Assembly (NCBI GenBank): GCA_041158165.1
Contig: JBEBBW010000005.1
Coordinates: 1-64,000 of the forward strand
Length of the DNA: 64,000 nt
DNA from: TMED14 sp041158165
Lineage (GTDB): Bacteria > Bacteroidota > Bacteroidia > Flavobacteriales > Schleiferiaceae
Direction: 5' to 3'
How positions within the stretch are numbered: the first letter of the stretch is position 1; each line of letters opens with the position of its first letter. Below, in pieces: positions 15,841 to 24,713 of this stretch. The notes beneath the pieces were generated by a model. The model had not been told where the DNA came from. It was given only the letters and a program-made list of their open reading frames with translations, and made no database searches. The translations under genes were made by a program, and so were the position numbers.

Positions 15841-16323
15841 ATGGAACTTACCGGAACCATTAAAAAACTCTTCGATACCCAACAGGTTAGCCCCACGTTT
15901 CGCAAGCGCGAAGTCGTGATCGAGACCGACGAAAACTACCCCCAGGTAATTCTGTGTGAGTTTACGCAAGACCGCGCCGACATTCCCTCGCGCTACCGCG
16001 AGGGCGACAAAGTAACGGTGTCAATCAACATTCGCGGACGCGAGTGGACCAACCGCGACGGCGAAACCCGCTATTTTGTTAGCATTCAAGGATGGCGTAT
16101 TGCACCGTGGGACGGAAGCGAGTCTGCACCCGCCCCACGAGGCGACCGTGGTGGAGAACGCAGCAACTATGGTGGAGATCGCGGCGGAGATCGCGGTGGA
16201 GATCGCGGCGGCAACCGCAACCAAGGAGGCAACTTCGGTGGCGGCGACCCGATTGCGCGTGCAGCCCAGCAGCAGGCTCCTGGTTTTGATAGCTCAAGCG
16301 ACGACGACGATTTGCCGTTCTGA
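15841..16323 (+). CDS. DUF3127 protein with SSB-like acidic C-terminal tip
   Basis: 160 residues. Residues about 1-88 are the DUF3127 OB-like domain (MELTGTIKKLFDTQQVSP, KREVVIETDENYPQV, YFVSIQGWRI). A Gly/Arg/Asn/Asp-rich disordered linker includes three tandem copies of a 12-bp unit coding GGDR. The C-terminus DDDDLPF closely copies the DDDIPF tip by which bacterial SSB recruits repair and replication proteins. A single-stranded nucleic-acid-binding role is therefore inferred; the domain family is not experimentally defined to my knowledge. A terminator follows. Confidence 0.8.
   Translation: MELTGTIKKLFDTQQVSPTFRKREVVIETDENYPQVILCEFTQDRADIPSRYREGDKVTVSINIRGREWTNRDGETRYFVSIQGWRIAPWDGSESAPAPRGDRGGERSNYGGDRGGDRGGDRGGNRNQGGNFGGGDPIARAAQQQAPGFDSSSDDDDLPF
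16171..16206. repeat. three tandem 12-bp units in the DUF3127 linker
   Basis: Units of GGNGGAGATCGC at 16171, 16183 and 16195, each coding Gly-Gly-Asp-Arg. In frame, so copy-number change would only alter linker length. Confidence 0.85.
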
Positions 16324-16348
16324 TCCTAATAAACGCTCGGAATTAAGG

Positions 16349-16376
16349 AAGGACGACTCAGTAGGGTCGTCCTTTT
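16349..16376 (+). terminator. intrinsic terminator after the DUF3127 gene
   Basis: AAGGACGAC / GTCGTCCTT hairpin with an 8-base loop and a short T-run. Confidence 0.75.
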
Positions 16377-16382
16377 CTGCTT

Positions 16383-16420
16383 CTAGTGGCTAGTAACTAG
16401 CAGGCTTGTGGCTAGTTACC
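16383..16420. repeat. heptamer array E (3' end of the ABC permease gene)
   Basis: Read on the minus strand it begins with the permease TAA stop as TAACTAG and continues with CCACAAG, TTACTAG and CCACTAG units. Confidence 0.8.
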
Positions 16421-17267
16421 TGCGCACGTCGAGCACGTCGCGCAAGGCCGTTCCGAGCACCTGAAAGGCCAAGACAAGTGTAGCCAAGGCTGCGCCCGGA
16501 ACAAGGGCAAGGTGGGCCTGGCCTGTAAGGAGGTAGGCGTAGTGGTCGCGAATCATGCCGCCCCAGGAGGGCATGGGCGGCTGGGCGCCGAGTCCGAGAA
16601 AGGAAAGCCCCGATTCAAGCAGAATGGCGCTGGCAAACTGGCTGGCCGCCAAGACAATCAGCGGAGCTACCGATTGGGGCATAATGTGCTTCCACAGGAT
16701 GCGGCGGTCGGGGTAGCCGAGGACGCGGGCTGCCTGGACGAATTCGGCGGGCTTCCAGGCAATTACTTGACCGCGTACGAGTCGGGCAACCTCGACCCAT
16801 GAGGTGAGTCCGACGGCCACGAAGACTTGCCAAAATCCCTTGCCGAGCACGAAGCTCAGGGCCATGACCATGAGCAGCGAGGGAATGCTCCAAAAGATTT
16901 GGATCAGTGCAGAAAGGGCGGCGTCGACGCGGCCACCGTAGTAGCCGGCCCAGGCCCCGATGGGGATTCCGACGAGCATGGCAATGCCCACGGCGATGAA
17001 TCCCACCGACAAGGAGACCCTAGAACCCAAGAGCAGGCGGCCCGTGACGTCGCGTCCGTAGCGGTCGGTGCCCAGCCAGTGGGTCGTGCCGTCGGTGGCC
17101 GTGTAGCCTAGCGGTTTGGCGCTCTCGGCCAAGTTCATTTCATTGGCCCAGGGGGTGGGGTCCGCGCTCAGGTAGTAGGCGAAGGCCGCCAAAAGCACCC
17201 AGAGGCCCAGTACCAGCGCCCCGATGCGACCCAGCGGGTGGCGCCAAAGAGCGAGGAGGGTGTTCAT
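16416..17267 (-). CDS. ABC transporter permease, DppC/OppC type
   Basis: 283-residue inner-membrane permease of the dipeptide/oligopeptide/nickel class. It starts with a short cytoplasmic tail and one helix (LGRIGALVLGLWVLLAAFAYY), then GTDRYGRDVTGRLLLGSRVS, typical of DppC. The ABC-interaction EAA loop is VQAARVLGYPDRRILWKHIMP, here within residues about 165-190, and LSFLGLGAQPPMPSWGGMI follows. No DppB, substrate-binding protein or ATPase lies within the window, so it is an orphan. Its ATG overlaps the Prc protease stop by ATGA, indicating translational coupling. Confidence 0.9.
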   Translation of the reverse strand: MNTLLALWRHPLGRIGALVLGLWVLLAAFAYYLSADPTPWANEMNLAESAKPLGYTATDGTTHWLGTDRYGRDVTGRLLLGSRVSLSVGFIAVGIAMLVGIPIGAWAGYYGGRVDAALSALIQIFWSIPSLLMVMALSFVLGKGFWQVFVAVGLTSWVEVARLVRGQVIAWKPAEFVQAARVLGYPDRRILWKHIMPQSVAPLIVLAASQFASAILLESGLSFLGLGAQPPMPSWGGMIRDHYAYLLTGQAHLALVPGAALATLVLAFQVLGTALRDVLDVRR

Positions 17268-19333
17268 TGCAGGTCAGACAGCAGGCGCATGGACTCCACG
17301 ATCGTCGGGTCGCGGCGCACGGCGCGAAGCCAGCGGCGGTCCTCTTCGGCCTTTTCAGGCTTGCCGGGCGTGATCATTTTGGCGGTGGTCGTGTCGCTGC
17401 GGTTGGCGTCTCGGTCAAAGCGCTTGAGGGCGACCTCGTCGGCTTGGCGGTCTGCGACAAAGTGCTCCCACTTGAGCGGAAGCCCGGTGCGCGCTTGCTC
17501 TTCGCGAAGGAAGTCTGAGTAGTCGTTGACCAACTTGAATTCAGGGTTGGCGTTCACGCGGGCCTGTGCCGAAGCGACGGCTGCCGCACGTTTTGGCGAA
17601 GGCTTGACCGGCTGGAAGGCGGCTGGCGCGATGCGGTCTGAGGCCAGGGCAAAGTCCAATTCGCGCTCGCCGTAGGGCACATGCTGGTAGGCGTCGGGGA
17701 TGACTACGTCGCTGCGCACGCCGTCGAGCTGGGTGGTGCCTCCGTTGACGCGGTAGTACTTCTGAATGGTCAGCTTGAACGCGCCAAGGGGCTGGTACTT
17801 GGTGTAGAAGGGGCCGGCTGCGCGGTCAAAATCGAGCATGTTTTGCACCGTTCCCTTTCCAAACGTTTGCTTGGTACCCACGATGACGGCACGGCCATAA
17901 TCCTGCAGGGCCGCCGCCACAATTTCTGAGGCAGAGGCCGTGGACTCGTCGACGAGGACCACCAGGGGTCCGTCCCATTCCACGCCGGGTTTGGGGTCGT
18001 CGTAGGAGCGCACGCGCTGGCCTTGGGTCTTCACTTGAACCACGGGGCCTTGGTCGATAAAGTGCCCGGCGATGCCCACGGCCGCCGGCAGAGAGCCGCC
18101 GCCGTTGCCGCGCAGGTCAAAAATGATTCCGCGCGCTCCCGCGGCCTTGAGGGCGCGGAGCTCAGTGCGCACGTCTTCGGAGCAGTCGCGGTTGCTTTCG
18201 TCAAAAAAGTCGACGTAAAACTTGGGTAGCCGAATGTAGCCGATGCCGTCGCCCAGCAGGGCGCTGCGGGCAAACGTGGCTTCCATTTCGACAATGTCGC
18301 GCACGATGGGAATCACTTTCTCGGTCCCGTCCTTCTTGCGGACCGTCAGGCGAACCTCGGTTCCCTTTTTTCCGCGGACCTTGGTCACGACTTTGTTGAC
18401 GCGCATGCCTACCACGTCTTCGGGCTGGGCGTCGCCCTGGCCCACTTTTAGCAGCTTGTCGCCGACTTCAAGTTCGCCCTGGCGCCAGCACGCGCTGCCG
18501 GTAACGATGCTCGCGATGGTTACGTATTCGCCGTCTTGCTGGAGCTGGGCGCCAATGCCCTCGAGCTGGCCGGTCATCTCGATTTCAAATGCCTCTTGCT
18601 GCTGGGGCGGAAAATACTGGCTGTGGGGGTCAAACGCGGCCGCAAAAGCGTTCACGTAGATGCCGAAGTCGTCGGCGCGCTCCATGGACTCAAGGCCGTC
18701 GAACCACTCGTCGTGGATTTCGCGCTCCTTGGTACGGGCTTCGGCCTCGTTGGCGGCAAAATCGGGGTGTCCGGGCAGAAAGGCCTTGTTCACTGTGTCT
18801 TTTTTCTCGTAGGCTCGGTCGTACAGGCGGTCGAGTACCCGCGAGGCGAGGTAGTCAGCCCAAAACGCGTCCATGGCGGCTGAATCCTTGGGAAAGCTCC
18901 GCTTTTTCGCGTCGGTTTCAAGCGTGCGAAGTGTGGCGTAGTCCAATGGCTTGGCCAAAAGGCGGGTGTAGCGGCGGCGCGCTTCGTCGCGGCGGCGGTT
19001 CCACAGCGCGGAACTTTCGTCAAAAAAGGCCAAGTCGCCCGACTGGAAGTAGTCGTCGAGCTTCAGGCGGTGCTTCGCAAGGCGATCGTAGTCCGACTGG
19101 TAGAAAAACCGCTTTTCTCCGTCGAGCGCGTCGAGGTAGGCCTTGAAGGCGTCTTCGCTGAACGCATCGTTGATTTCGCGCGGCTGGTAGTGCACACCTT
19201 GAAGCGCTTCGGCCACCAAACGCATGACGAGGGACTCCTTTTCGGGGTCGCCCTGCTGCATGTGGCGAAATCCGAAGGCAGCCCCCGCGACCAACAGCAG
19301 CGCGGGAATGGTGTATTTTAAGTTCCGTTTCAT
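17264..19333 (-). CDS. carboxy-terminal processing (tail-specific) protease, Prc-like
   Basis: 689-residue periplasmic S41 serine protease, close in length to E. coli Prc (682). A signal anchor (LKYTIPALLLVAGAAFGF) is followed by a long helical N-terminal region, a PDZ domain (LEGIGAQLQQDGEYVTIAS, GDKLLKVGQGD) and the S41 core GIIFDLRGNGGGSLPAAVG. The catalytic Ser is in VDESTASASEI and the Lys in KQTFGKGTVQ. A helical C-terminal domain follows. The start at 19333 gives the signal sequence; further upstream frame is antisense to the next gene's leader. Its stop overlaps the start of the ABC permease gene. Confidence 0.9.
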   Translation of the reverse strand: MKRNLKYTIPALLLVAGAAFGFRHMQQGDPEKESLVMRLVAEALQGVHYQPREINDAFSEDAFKAYLDALDGEKRFFYQSDYDRLAKHRLKLDDYFQSGDLAFFDESSALWNRRRDEARRRYTRLLAKPLDYATLRTLETDAKKRSFPKDSAAMDAFWADYLASRVLDRLYDRAYEKKDTVNKAFLPGHPDFAANEAEARTKEREIHDEWFDGLESMERADDFGIYVNAFAAAFDPHSQYFPPQQQEAFEIEMTGQLEGIGAQLQQDGEYVTIASIVTGSACWRQGELEVGDKLLKVGQGDAQPEDVVGMRVNKVVTKVRGKKGTEVRLTVRKKDGTEKVIPIVRDIVEMEATFARSALLGDGIGYIRLPKFYVDFFDESNRDCSEDVRTELRALKAAGARGIIFDLRGNGGGSLPAAVGIAGHFIDQGPVVQVKTQGQRVRSYDDPKPGVEWDGPLVVLVDESTASASEIVAAALQDYGRAVIVGTKQTFGKGTVQNMLDFDRAAGPFYTKYQPLGAFKLTIQKYYRVNGGTTQLDGVRSDVVIPDAYQHVPYGERELDFALASDRIAPAAFQPVKPSPKRAAAVASAQARVNANPEFKLVNDYSDFLREEQARTGLPLKWEHFVADRQADEVALKRFDRDANRSDTTTAKMITPGKPEKAEEDRRWLRAVRRDPTIVESMRLLSDLQ

Positions 19334-19487
19334 AAAGGGAATGCGCAGTAGTGCGAGCATGTTCCCGAAAGTACACAATTCGTGCCGCTGCGCGGGCATG
19401 GCAGGGCTTTTTGTCATTATTGGCGGAACCTTTAGCTCGGCACAATGTTTGACCACTAGGGGCGGCGCACCAAGGCGCCGCATGTCA

Positions 19488-21839
19488 ATGAAAATAACCG
19501 CACACATTTTAGGGGTCTTATTCCTCCTTCCCGCCGCCGTTTTTGGGCAAAACAGGAGCATCACGGGGACCGTGGTCGACGGCGCCAACGGCGAGGCCTT
19601 GCCCGGCGTGGTGGTTGCGTGGGAGTCCGCGTCGAAAAAAACGAGCATCGCGACCAATACCTATGGAATGTTCAGCCTGAGCGTGCCCGCCGAAGCAGGG
19701 ACGGTCAAGGTGCAGCTGCTGGGCTACGCAACCTACAGCCAAGCGGTTAAAGCGGGTAAAGAGGCCGTAAAACTGAGTGTGCGCCTCAACGAAGAGGCAT
19801 TTGAGCTCGGCGAGGTCGCCGTTCAGAGCCAAAAGCTTGACAACAACGTGAAGACCACCGAAATGTCGGTCAGTAGCCTTACGGCCAAGGAGATAAAGAA
19901 AATTCCGCAGCTGCTTGGCGAGACCGACATCGTGCGGACCCTGACGCTGCTGCCCGGCGTGAGCACGGTGGGCGAGGCGTCCAGCGGCTTCAACGTGCGG
20001 GGCGGGAACGCCGACCAAAACCTGATTTTGCTGGACGAGGCTCCGGTGTATTCGTCGTCGCACCTTTTTGGATTTTTTAGCATTTTCAACGCGGACGCGG
20101 TGCGGGACGTGACGTTGTACAAGGGCGGAATGCCGGCCAACTACGGCGGTCGCCTTTCGAGTGTGCTGGACGTGCGCCAGAAGGAAGGAAACAGCGAGCG
20201 CTACGCGGCCCAAGGGGGTATCGGGCTGCTCAGCAGCCGGTTGACGGTGGAAGGTCCGCTTGTGAAGCAAAAGGCGAGCTTCATGGTGAGCGGCCGACGG
20301 TCGTATTTCGACTTGTTTTTGCCGTACACGGGCAACCTCGAGCTGCAGAATACGACCATTTATTTTTATGACGTCAATGCCAAGGTCAACGCGCGGCTGA
20401 GCGAGAAGGACCGGGTGTTCGCGAGCATGTACTTTGGGCGCGACCAGTTCGGGGCTCAGGATCTTTTTGACTTTGGCTGGGGAAACTGGACGTCGACGCT
20501 TCGCTGGAACCGCTCCGTCAACGCCAAGTTGTTTTTCAACGCGACCGCGGTGTATTCAGACTACACGTATTCGCTGGGCACGCCCGAAGACGCGGTGCCC
20601 TCGTTCAAGCTCGATTCGCGCATCCAGAACACGGTGACGAATTTGGGCTGGACCTACTACGCGTCGAACCGCCACAAGCTGGACTGGGGTATTCAAAACA
20701 CCTACTACACGTTTTCACCGGGCAAAATCACCGGGGCGTTTGATATCTCGCTGCGCAAGGAGTACGCCACCGAGCCCTCGCTGTACGTCAGCGACGACGT
20801 GAAGGTCACCGAGCGACTGAGTGCGACGCTGGGCCTCCGCTACAGCGGTTTTGCCAACCTCGGAACGCGCCGCGTGTTCACCTACGCCGACCCGCGCTAC
20901 CCCAGCGCAACCAGCATCGTCGACAGTTCGTTTTATGGGCCCGGACAGGTAGTGAAGGCCTTTAGTGGGCTGCAGGGGCTGGAACCCCGGGTTGCGCTGA
21001 ACTACGAGCTGAGTGCCAAGTCGGCGTTCAAGGCGAGCTACAACCGGTCGCGGCAGTATATCCACCTGATTTCCAACAACACTACGGCGACTCCGGTCAA
21101 CGTTTGGCGTCCGTCGGGGCCGTTTATCGACCCGGCGACGGTAGATCAGGTTGCCCTTGGCGTGGTGCGGAATTTTCGCGAGGACAACGGGATTCGCCTG
21201 ACCTGGGAGGCCTACGCTAAGCGTTTCTCGAACCTCGTAGACTACCGCGACGGGGCCGACCTCGTCTTCACCGACGACATTGAAACCGAGCTGCTCACGG
21301 GGCGCGGACGGGCCTACGGGACCGAGCTGCTGCTAGAGAAAAAGGTCGGCAAACTCACCGGCTGGATCGGCTACACGCTGAGCCGCACCGAACGCCTTGT
21401 GGAGGGCCCCACCCGCACGACGCGCATCAACAACGGCGACTGGTACCCCGCCAACTGGGATAAGCTGCACGACCTGAGCGTTGTATTCACCTATTCGCTT
21501 TCAAAAAAATGGGATTTTGGCGGAACCTGGATTTACCAATCGGGCCGCCCAATTACCTACCCCGACGCGCGGGGCGAATTCGAAGGGATTTACTACCCGG
21601 TATACTCGAACCGCAACGGCGCGCGCACCCCGGCTACCCACCGTCTGGACCTGTCGATCAACCGCAGCGTGGGCAAGCGGGCAAGCTGGAATTTCGGTGT
21701 CTACAACGCCTACGGGCGGCGCAACCCCTACAGCATCTTTTTTAGAGCGGACTTTGAAAAGCCGACCAACGTGTACGCCTACCGCCTGAGCATTTTTGGT
21801 TCGGCTGTTCCCTTCTTTACCTACAACTTTTCGTTCTGA
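19488..21839 (+). CDS. TonB-dependent receptor with carboxypeptidase-like N-terminal domain
   Basis: 783-residue outer-membrane receptor. Signal peptide KITAHILGVLFLLPAAVFGQ; a carboxypeptidase-like regulatory domain at about 22-100 (NRSITGTVVDGANGEALPGV); a plug at about 120-225 (GFNVRGGNADQNLILLDEAP, SSVLDVRQKEG); a 22-strand-type barrel to the terminal FTYNFSF. ATG at 19488 is preferred; another lies two codons upstream. It overlaps the DUF4249 lipoprotein gene by one base (TGATG). Such pairs are common in Bacteroidota; the ligand cannot be told from sequence. Confidence 0.9.
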   Translation: MKITAHILGVLFLLPAAVFGQNRSITGTVVDGANGEALPGVVVAWESASKKTSIATNTYGMFSLSVPAEAGTVKVQLLGYATYSQAVKAGKEAVKLSVRLNEEAFELGEVAVQSQKLDNNVKTTEMSVSSLTAKEIKKIPQLLGETDIVRTLTLLPGVSTVGEASSGFNVRGGNADQNLILLDEAPVYSSSHLFGFFSIFNADAVRDVTLYKGGMPANYGGRLSSVLDVRQKEGNSERYAAQGGIGLLSSRLTVEGPLVKQKASFMVSGRRSYFDLFLPYTGNLELQNTTIYFYDVNAKVNARLSEKDRVFASMYFGRDQFGAQDLFDFGWGNWTSTLRWNRSVNAKLFFNATAVYSDYTYSLGTPEDAVPSFKLDSRIQNTVTNLGWTYYASNRHKLDWGIQNTYYTFSPGKITGAFDISLRKEYATEPSLYVSDDVKVTERLSATLGLRYSGFANLGTRRVFTYADPRYPSATSIVDSSFYGPGQVVKAFSGLQGLEPRVALNYELSAKSAFKASYNRSRQYIHLISNNTTATPVNVWRPSGPFIDPATVDQVALGVVRNFREDNGIRLTWEAYAKRFSNLVDYRDGADLVFTDDIETELLTGRGRAYGTELLLEKKVGKLTGWIGYTLSRTERLVEGPTRTTRINNGDWYPANWDKLHDLSVVFTYSLSKKWDFGGTWIYQSGRPITYPDARGEFEGIYYPVYSNRNGARTPATHRLDLSINRSVGKRASWNFGVYNAYGRRNPYSIFFRADFEKPTNVYAYRLSIFGSAVPFFTYNFSF

Positions 21840-22696
21840 TGGCCCGTAGTACCCTTATTTGGACCGCCGCGGCGGCAATGGCCCTGGCCTCATGCCAAGA
21901 CATTATTGACGTAGAATTGCCCGAGGGCGAAACGCGCTTGATCGTCAATGGCCGCGTGACCGACCGCGATTCCGCACGGGTCGACGTGAAGTGGAGCGTT
22001 CCCTACCTCACCACGAGCCCCAACGAGCCCGTCACCGACGCATTGGTCGTGGTTTTTGAAGACGGCGTGGCGGTGGACACCCTTGCTCACGTGGCCAATG
22101 GCCGCTATACCTCTGATTTTCAGGGCGAAGTTGGCCGCACCTACCGCGTCGCGGTGACGGTCCCTGAACGCAGCGGCTACCCGAGCGGAACCTGGGTTTC
22201 GGCCGCCGAAGCGCTCAACCGCTGCAACGACGCCGATTCGATTTATTCGCAGTACCTGCCGCGCGCGCCGTTCCAGCAAGAGGGCCGCTACGTGTTCCTG
22301 CACTGGTCGGAGGCTGCGGGAAAAGGCGACCACTACCGCGTGCGCATTTTCCGCAACGACACGCTCCAGAACCAAACCTTTGATTTGACCGTATTTAACG
22401 ACGACTTCAACGACGGTTTTGTGTTTCCGACGCCCCCGTCCATTCCGCCCATTCAGATTGCGGGACCCGATTCGGTCGGCGTACGGTACAAAGTGGAACT
22501 CGGAAGCATCAGCATGGGGCTCTACAGCTACCTCAACCTGCTTCGCGAACAAACGCTTCAAGTGGGAGGACTATTTGATCCTCCGCCCGCACCCATTGTG
22601 GGCAATATTTACCGCGAAGGCGACGAAAACGACTACGCGCTCGGCTACTTCTATGCGAGCGCGATTCGCACCGCAGAAGTGACGATCAGCCAATAA
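21839..22696 (+). CDS. DUF4249 family lipoprotein, partner of the TonB receptor
   Basis: 285 residues. Lipoprotein signal with lipobox ALASC (Cys19), then a beta-rich DUF4249 domain (EGETRLIVNGRVTDRDSARV, PVTDALVVVFEDG, GRYTSDFQGEVGRTYRVAV). These proteins usually follow a TonB receptor and probably sit on its surface as a ligand-binding lid, by analogy with SusD; this is inference. It is translationally coupled to the receptor. Its TAA stop begins repeat array F. Confidence 0.85.
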   Translation: MARSTLIWTAAAAMALASCQDIIDVELPEGETRLIVNGRVTDRDSARVDVKWSVPYLTTSPNEPVTDALVVVFEDGVAVDTLAHVANGRYTSDFQGEVGRTYRVAVTVPERSGYPSGTWVSAAEALNRCNDADSIYSQYLPRAPFQQEGRYVFLHWSEAAGKGDHYRVRIFRNDTLQNQTFDLTVFNDDFNDGFVFPTPPSIPPIQIAGPDSVGVRYKVELGSISMGLYSYLNLLREQTLQVGGLFDPPPAPIVGNIYREGDENDYALGYFYASAIRTAEVTISQ

Positions 22697-22730
22697 CTCG
22701 TTGCTCGTAACTAGTTACTAGTTACTGGCT
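22694..22730. repeat. heptamer array F (DUF4249/mscS junction)
   Basis: Clean 7-bp period: TAACTCG, TTGCTCG, TAACTAG, TTACTAG, TTACTGG. It begins with the TAA stop of the DUF4249 gene and ends 13 bp before the next promoter box. Confidence 0.9.
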
Positions 22731-22743
22731 TCGCCGCACCCGC

Positions 22744-22751
22744 TACCTTTG
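22744..22751 (+). promoter_or_regulatory. -7 box directly before the mechanosensitive channel gene
   Basis: TACCTTTG, exact match to TAnnTTTG, ending 4 bp before the ATG; a leaderless transcript is predicted. Confidence 0.6.
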
Positions 22752-22755
22752 CAGC

Positions 22756-24024
22756 ATGGACACAATTAACCCCGGACACTGGACCCGCTCCCTTTTTGAC
22801 CACAGCGGACTTAGCGATTGGTGGATCAGCAGCTTAACGGTGCTCATTGACTTGGGTATCTTGGTGGTAGCTAGCCTACTTGCCGACTTTTTTGTTCGCC
22901 GGATCGTAGTTGCTGTAATACGTCGCGCCGTCGAGCGCAGCAAGGCTACCTGGGACGACCACTTCTTCAAAGAGCGCGTCTTCCAGGCGGTGGTCCACAT
23001 CCTGCCGACCATGATCATTCGCGGCTTTCTGCCGTTAGTTTTTGAGGACCTTCCCAGCTGGGTAGCTCCGCTCGACAAATTCCTCGGCATCGTGCTCATC
23101 TACCAGATTGTCATCGTCATCAACCGGGCTGCACGCGCGTCGTCCCATGTCGTCGAAGAGCTGGATGCGTTCAAGGACAAGCCGGTTCGCACCCTGCTCT
23201 CGGTCGTACTCTTTCTATCGTGGTTGATTGGCGGACTCGCCGTCATTTCGGTCCTGTCCAACACCTCGCTTGCCAGCATTTTGGGCGCATTGGCGGGCGC
23301 AACCGCCATCTTCGTCCTCATCTTTCAGGACGCCATCAACGGCCTCCTGGCGAACTTTCAGATCGTCTTGTACGACCTCGTGAAAAAAGGGGATTGGATC
23401 ACGTTCGAGAAGTTTGGGGTCGACGGCGACGTCGTCAGCATCGACCTCACCACCGTCAAGGTGAAGAACTTTGACAACACCATTTCGTCGGTTCCCGCCA
23501 AGGCCTTTGTCACCGACTCCTTTGTAAACTGGCGCGGAATGCGCCTATCTAAGGTTCGTCGCGTCAAGCGCAGCATGGTGATCGACCTCGAAAGCGTGCA
23601 CTTTTTGAGCGATGCCGAACTCAAGGAATTCCGCAAGATTCAGCGCGTACAGTCCTACCTCGACGCCCGCGAACAGGAGATTGCGGCCTACAACACCGAA
23701 CAGGGTGCCGACAAGTCCCACCCCGTCAACGGCCGCCACATGACCAACCTGGGGGTGTTCCGCGCGTACGCCGAAGCCTACCTGAAGGAGCACCCCAAGG
23801 TCTCCAACAAGCAAACGATTATGGTGCGCCAATTGGCCATCCACGGCGAGGGTATTCCGCTTGAAATCTACTGCTTCGCAACCACCATTGTGTTTGAGGA
23901 ATACGAGGCGGTAGCCGCAGACCTTTTTGACCACCTCATTGCGGCCGTGCCGAGTTTCGGGCTGCACTTGTTCCAGGCGCCGACTGCTGAAAGCATGCGC
24001 GCCAGCGGGCACCCCGTCGCATGA
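22756..24024 (+). CDS. MscS-family mechanosensitive channel, YbdG type
   Basis: 422 residues, the size of E. coli YbdG. Five or so hydrophobic segments come first (SSLTVLIDLGILVVASLLAD, VRTLLSVVLFLSWLIGGLAV). The pore helix region is LASILGALAGATAIFVLIFQ, followed by the MscS beta domain (LYDLVKKGDWITFEKFGVDG, VKVKNFDNTISSVPAKAFVT) and a long C-terminal cytoplasmic domain. It probably releases solutes under osmotic downshock, as known for the family. The TGA stop overlaps the ruvC ATG by four bases. Confidence 0.9.
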   Translation: MDTINPGHWTRSLFDHSGLSDWWISSLTVLIDLGILVVASLLADFFVRRIVVAVIRRAVERSKATWDDHFFKERVFQAVVHILPTMIIRGFLPLVFEDLPSWVAPLDKFLGIVLIYQIVIVINRAARASSHVVEELDAFKDKPVRTLLSVVLFLSWLIGGLAVISVLSNTSLASILGALAGATAIFVLIFQDAINGLLANFQIVLYDLVKKGDWITFEKFGVDGDVVSIDLTTVKVKNFDNTISSVPAKAFVTDSFVNWRGMRLSKVRRVKRSMVIDLESVHFLSDAELKEFRKIQRVQSYLDAREQEIAAYNTEQGADKSHPVNGRHMTNLGVFRAYAEAYLKEHPKVSNKQTIMVRQLAIHGEGIPLEIYCFATTIVFEEYEAVAADLFDHLIAAVPSFGLHLFQAPTAESMRASGHPVA

Positions 24025-24641
24025 AGCAGCGCGTCTTAGGCATCGACCCCGGTACCGTCGTCATGGGCTTCGGAGTCATTGACCGAGACGGTTCTGCCAT
24101 GAAGTTGGTCGACCTCGGAAGCGTCAAGTTCTCAGCCCGCACCGAAGCAGTTGAACGCTTGGGCGACATCTTGCGCGCGGTCGAGGAGCTGCTGGACCGC
24201 TACCAGCCCGACGCGGTGGCCGTCGAAGCACCATTTTTTGGCAAGAACGTGCAGTCGATGCTCAAATTGGGCCGTGCCCAGGGCGTAGTGCTGAGCGCAG
24301 GCTTGCGGCGCGGTCTGTCGGTCGCGGAGTATCCTCCCGCCGTGGTAAAGCGCCGCATTTCTGGACGTGGCGCCGCCTCCAAGGAGCAGCTGGCTGGGTT
24401 CTTGAATTCCATGTTTTCTATTCCGGTCGATCCCAAGCGCGCACTCGACGCGACCGACGCGCTCGCCGTCGCCGCCTGCCACGCGCTCACGGTGGACCGC
24501 GCTGCCGTGCTGCGCAGCGCCACCCAGATCGAGGGGGCAGCCGGTGCGCGAGGCACGAGCGCCGCGAAAAAGAGCGCGGCCAAGGGCCGCGGCGGCTGGG
24601 CTCAGTTCTTGGCCCAAAACCCCGACCGCACGGTCAAATAA
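24021..24641 (+). CDS. ruvC: crossover junction endodeoxyribonuclease RuvC
   Basis: 206-residue Holliday-junction resolvase. Catalytic acidic residues are visible as the Asp in LGIDPGTVVMGFGV, the Glu in AVEAPFFGKN and the Asp pair in LDATDALAVAACHAL; the LGRAQGV motif is present. It is longer than the 173-residue E. coli enzyme because of an Ala/Lys/Gly-rich C-terminal tail (about residues 168-206), as seen in other Bacteroidota. It overlaps the channel gene by ATGA. RuvA and RuvB are not in the window. Confidence 0.95.
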   Translation: MKQRVLGIDPGTVVMGFGVIDRDGSAMKLVDLGSVKFSARTEAVERLGDILRAVEELLDRYQPDAVAVEAPFFGKNVQSMLKLGRAQGVVLSAGLRRGLSVAEYPPAVVKRRISGRGAASKEQLAGFLNSMFSIPVDPKRALDATDALAVAACHALTVDRAAVLRSATQIEGAAGARGTSAAKKSAAKGRGGWAQFLAQNPDRTVK

Positions 24642-24663
24642 ATTTAGCCCTTCCCACAAGCAC

Positions 24664-24692
24664 CAAAAAAAAACCCGGCCGAAGCCGGGTTT
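24664..24692 (-). terminator. intrinsic terminator for the PA-domain T9SS gene
   Basis: AAACCCGGC / GCCGGGTTT hairpin with CGAA loop; the U-tract reads on the minus strand. It may also stop ruvC transcription weakly. Confidence 0.9.
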
Positions 24693-24713
24693 CGTTGTTG
24701 GGGCAGTTGGTGC

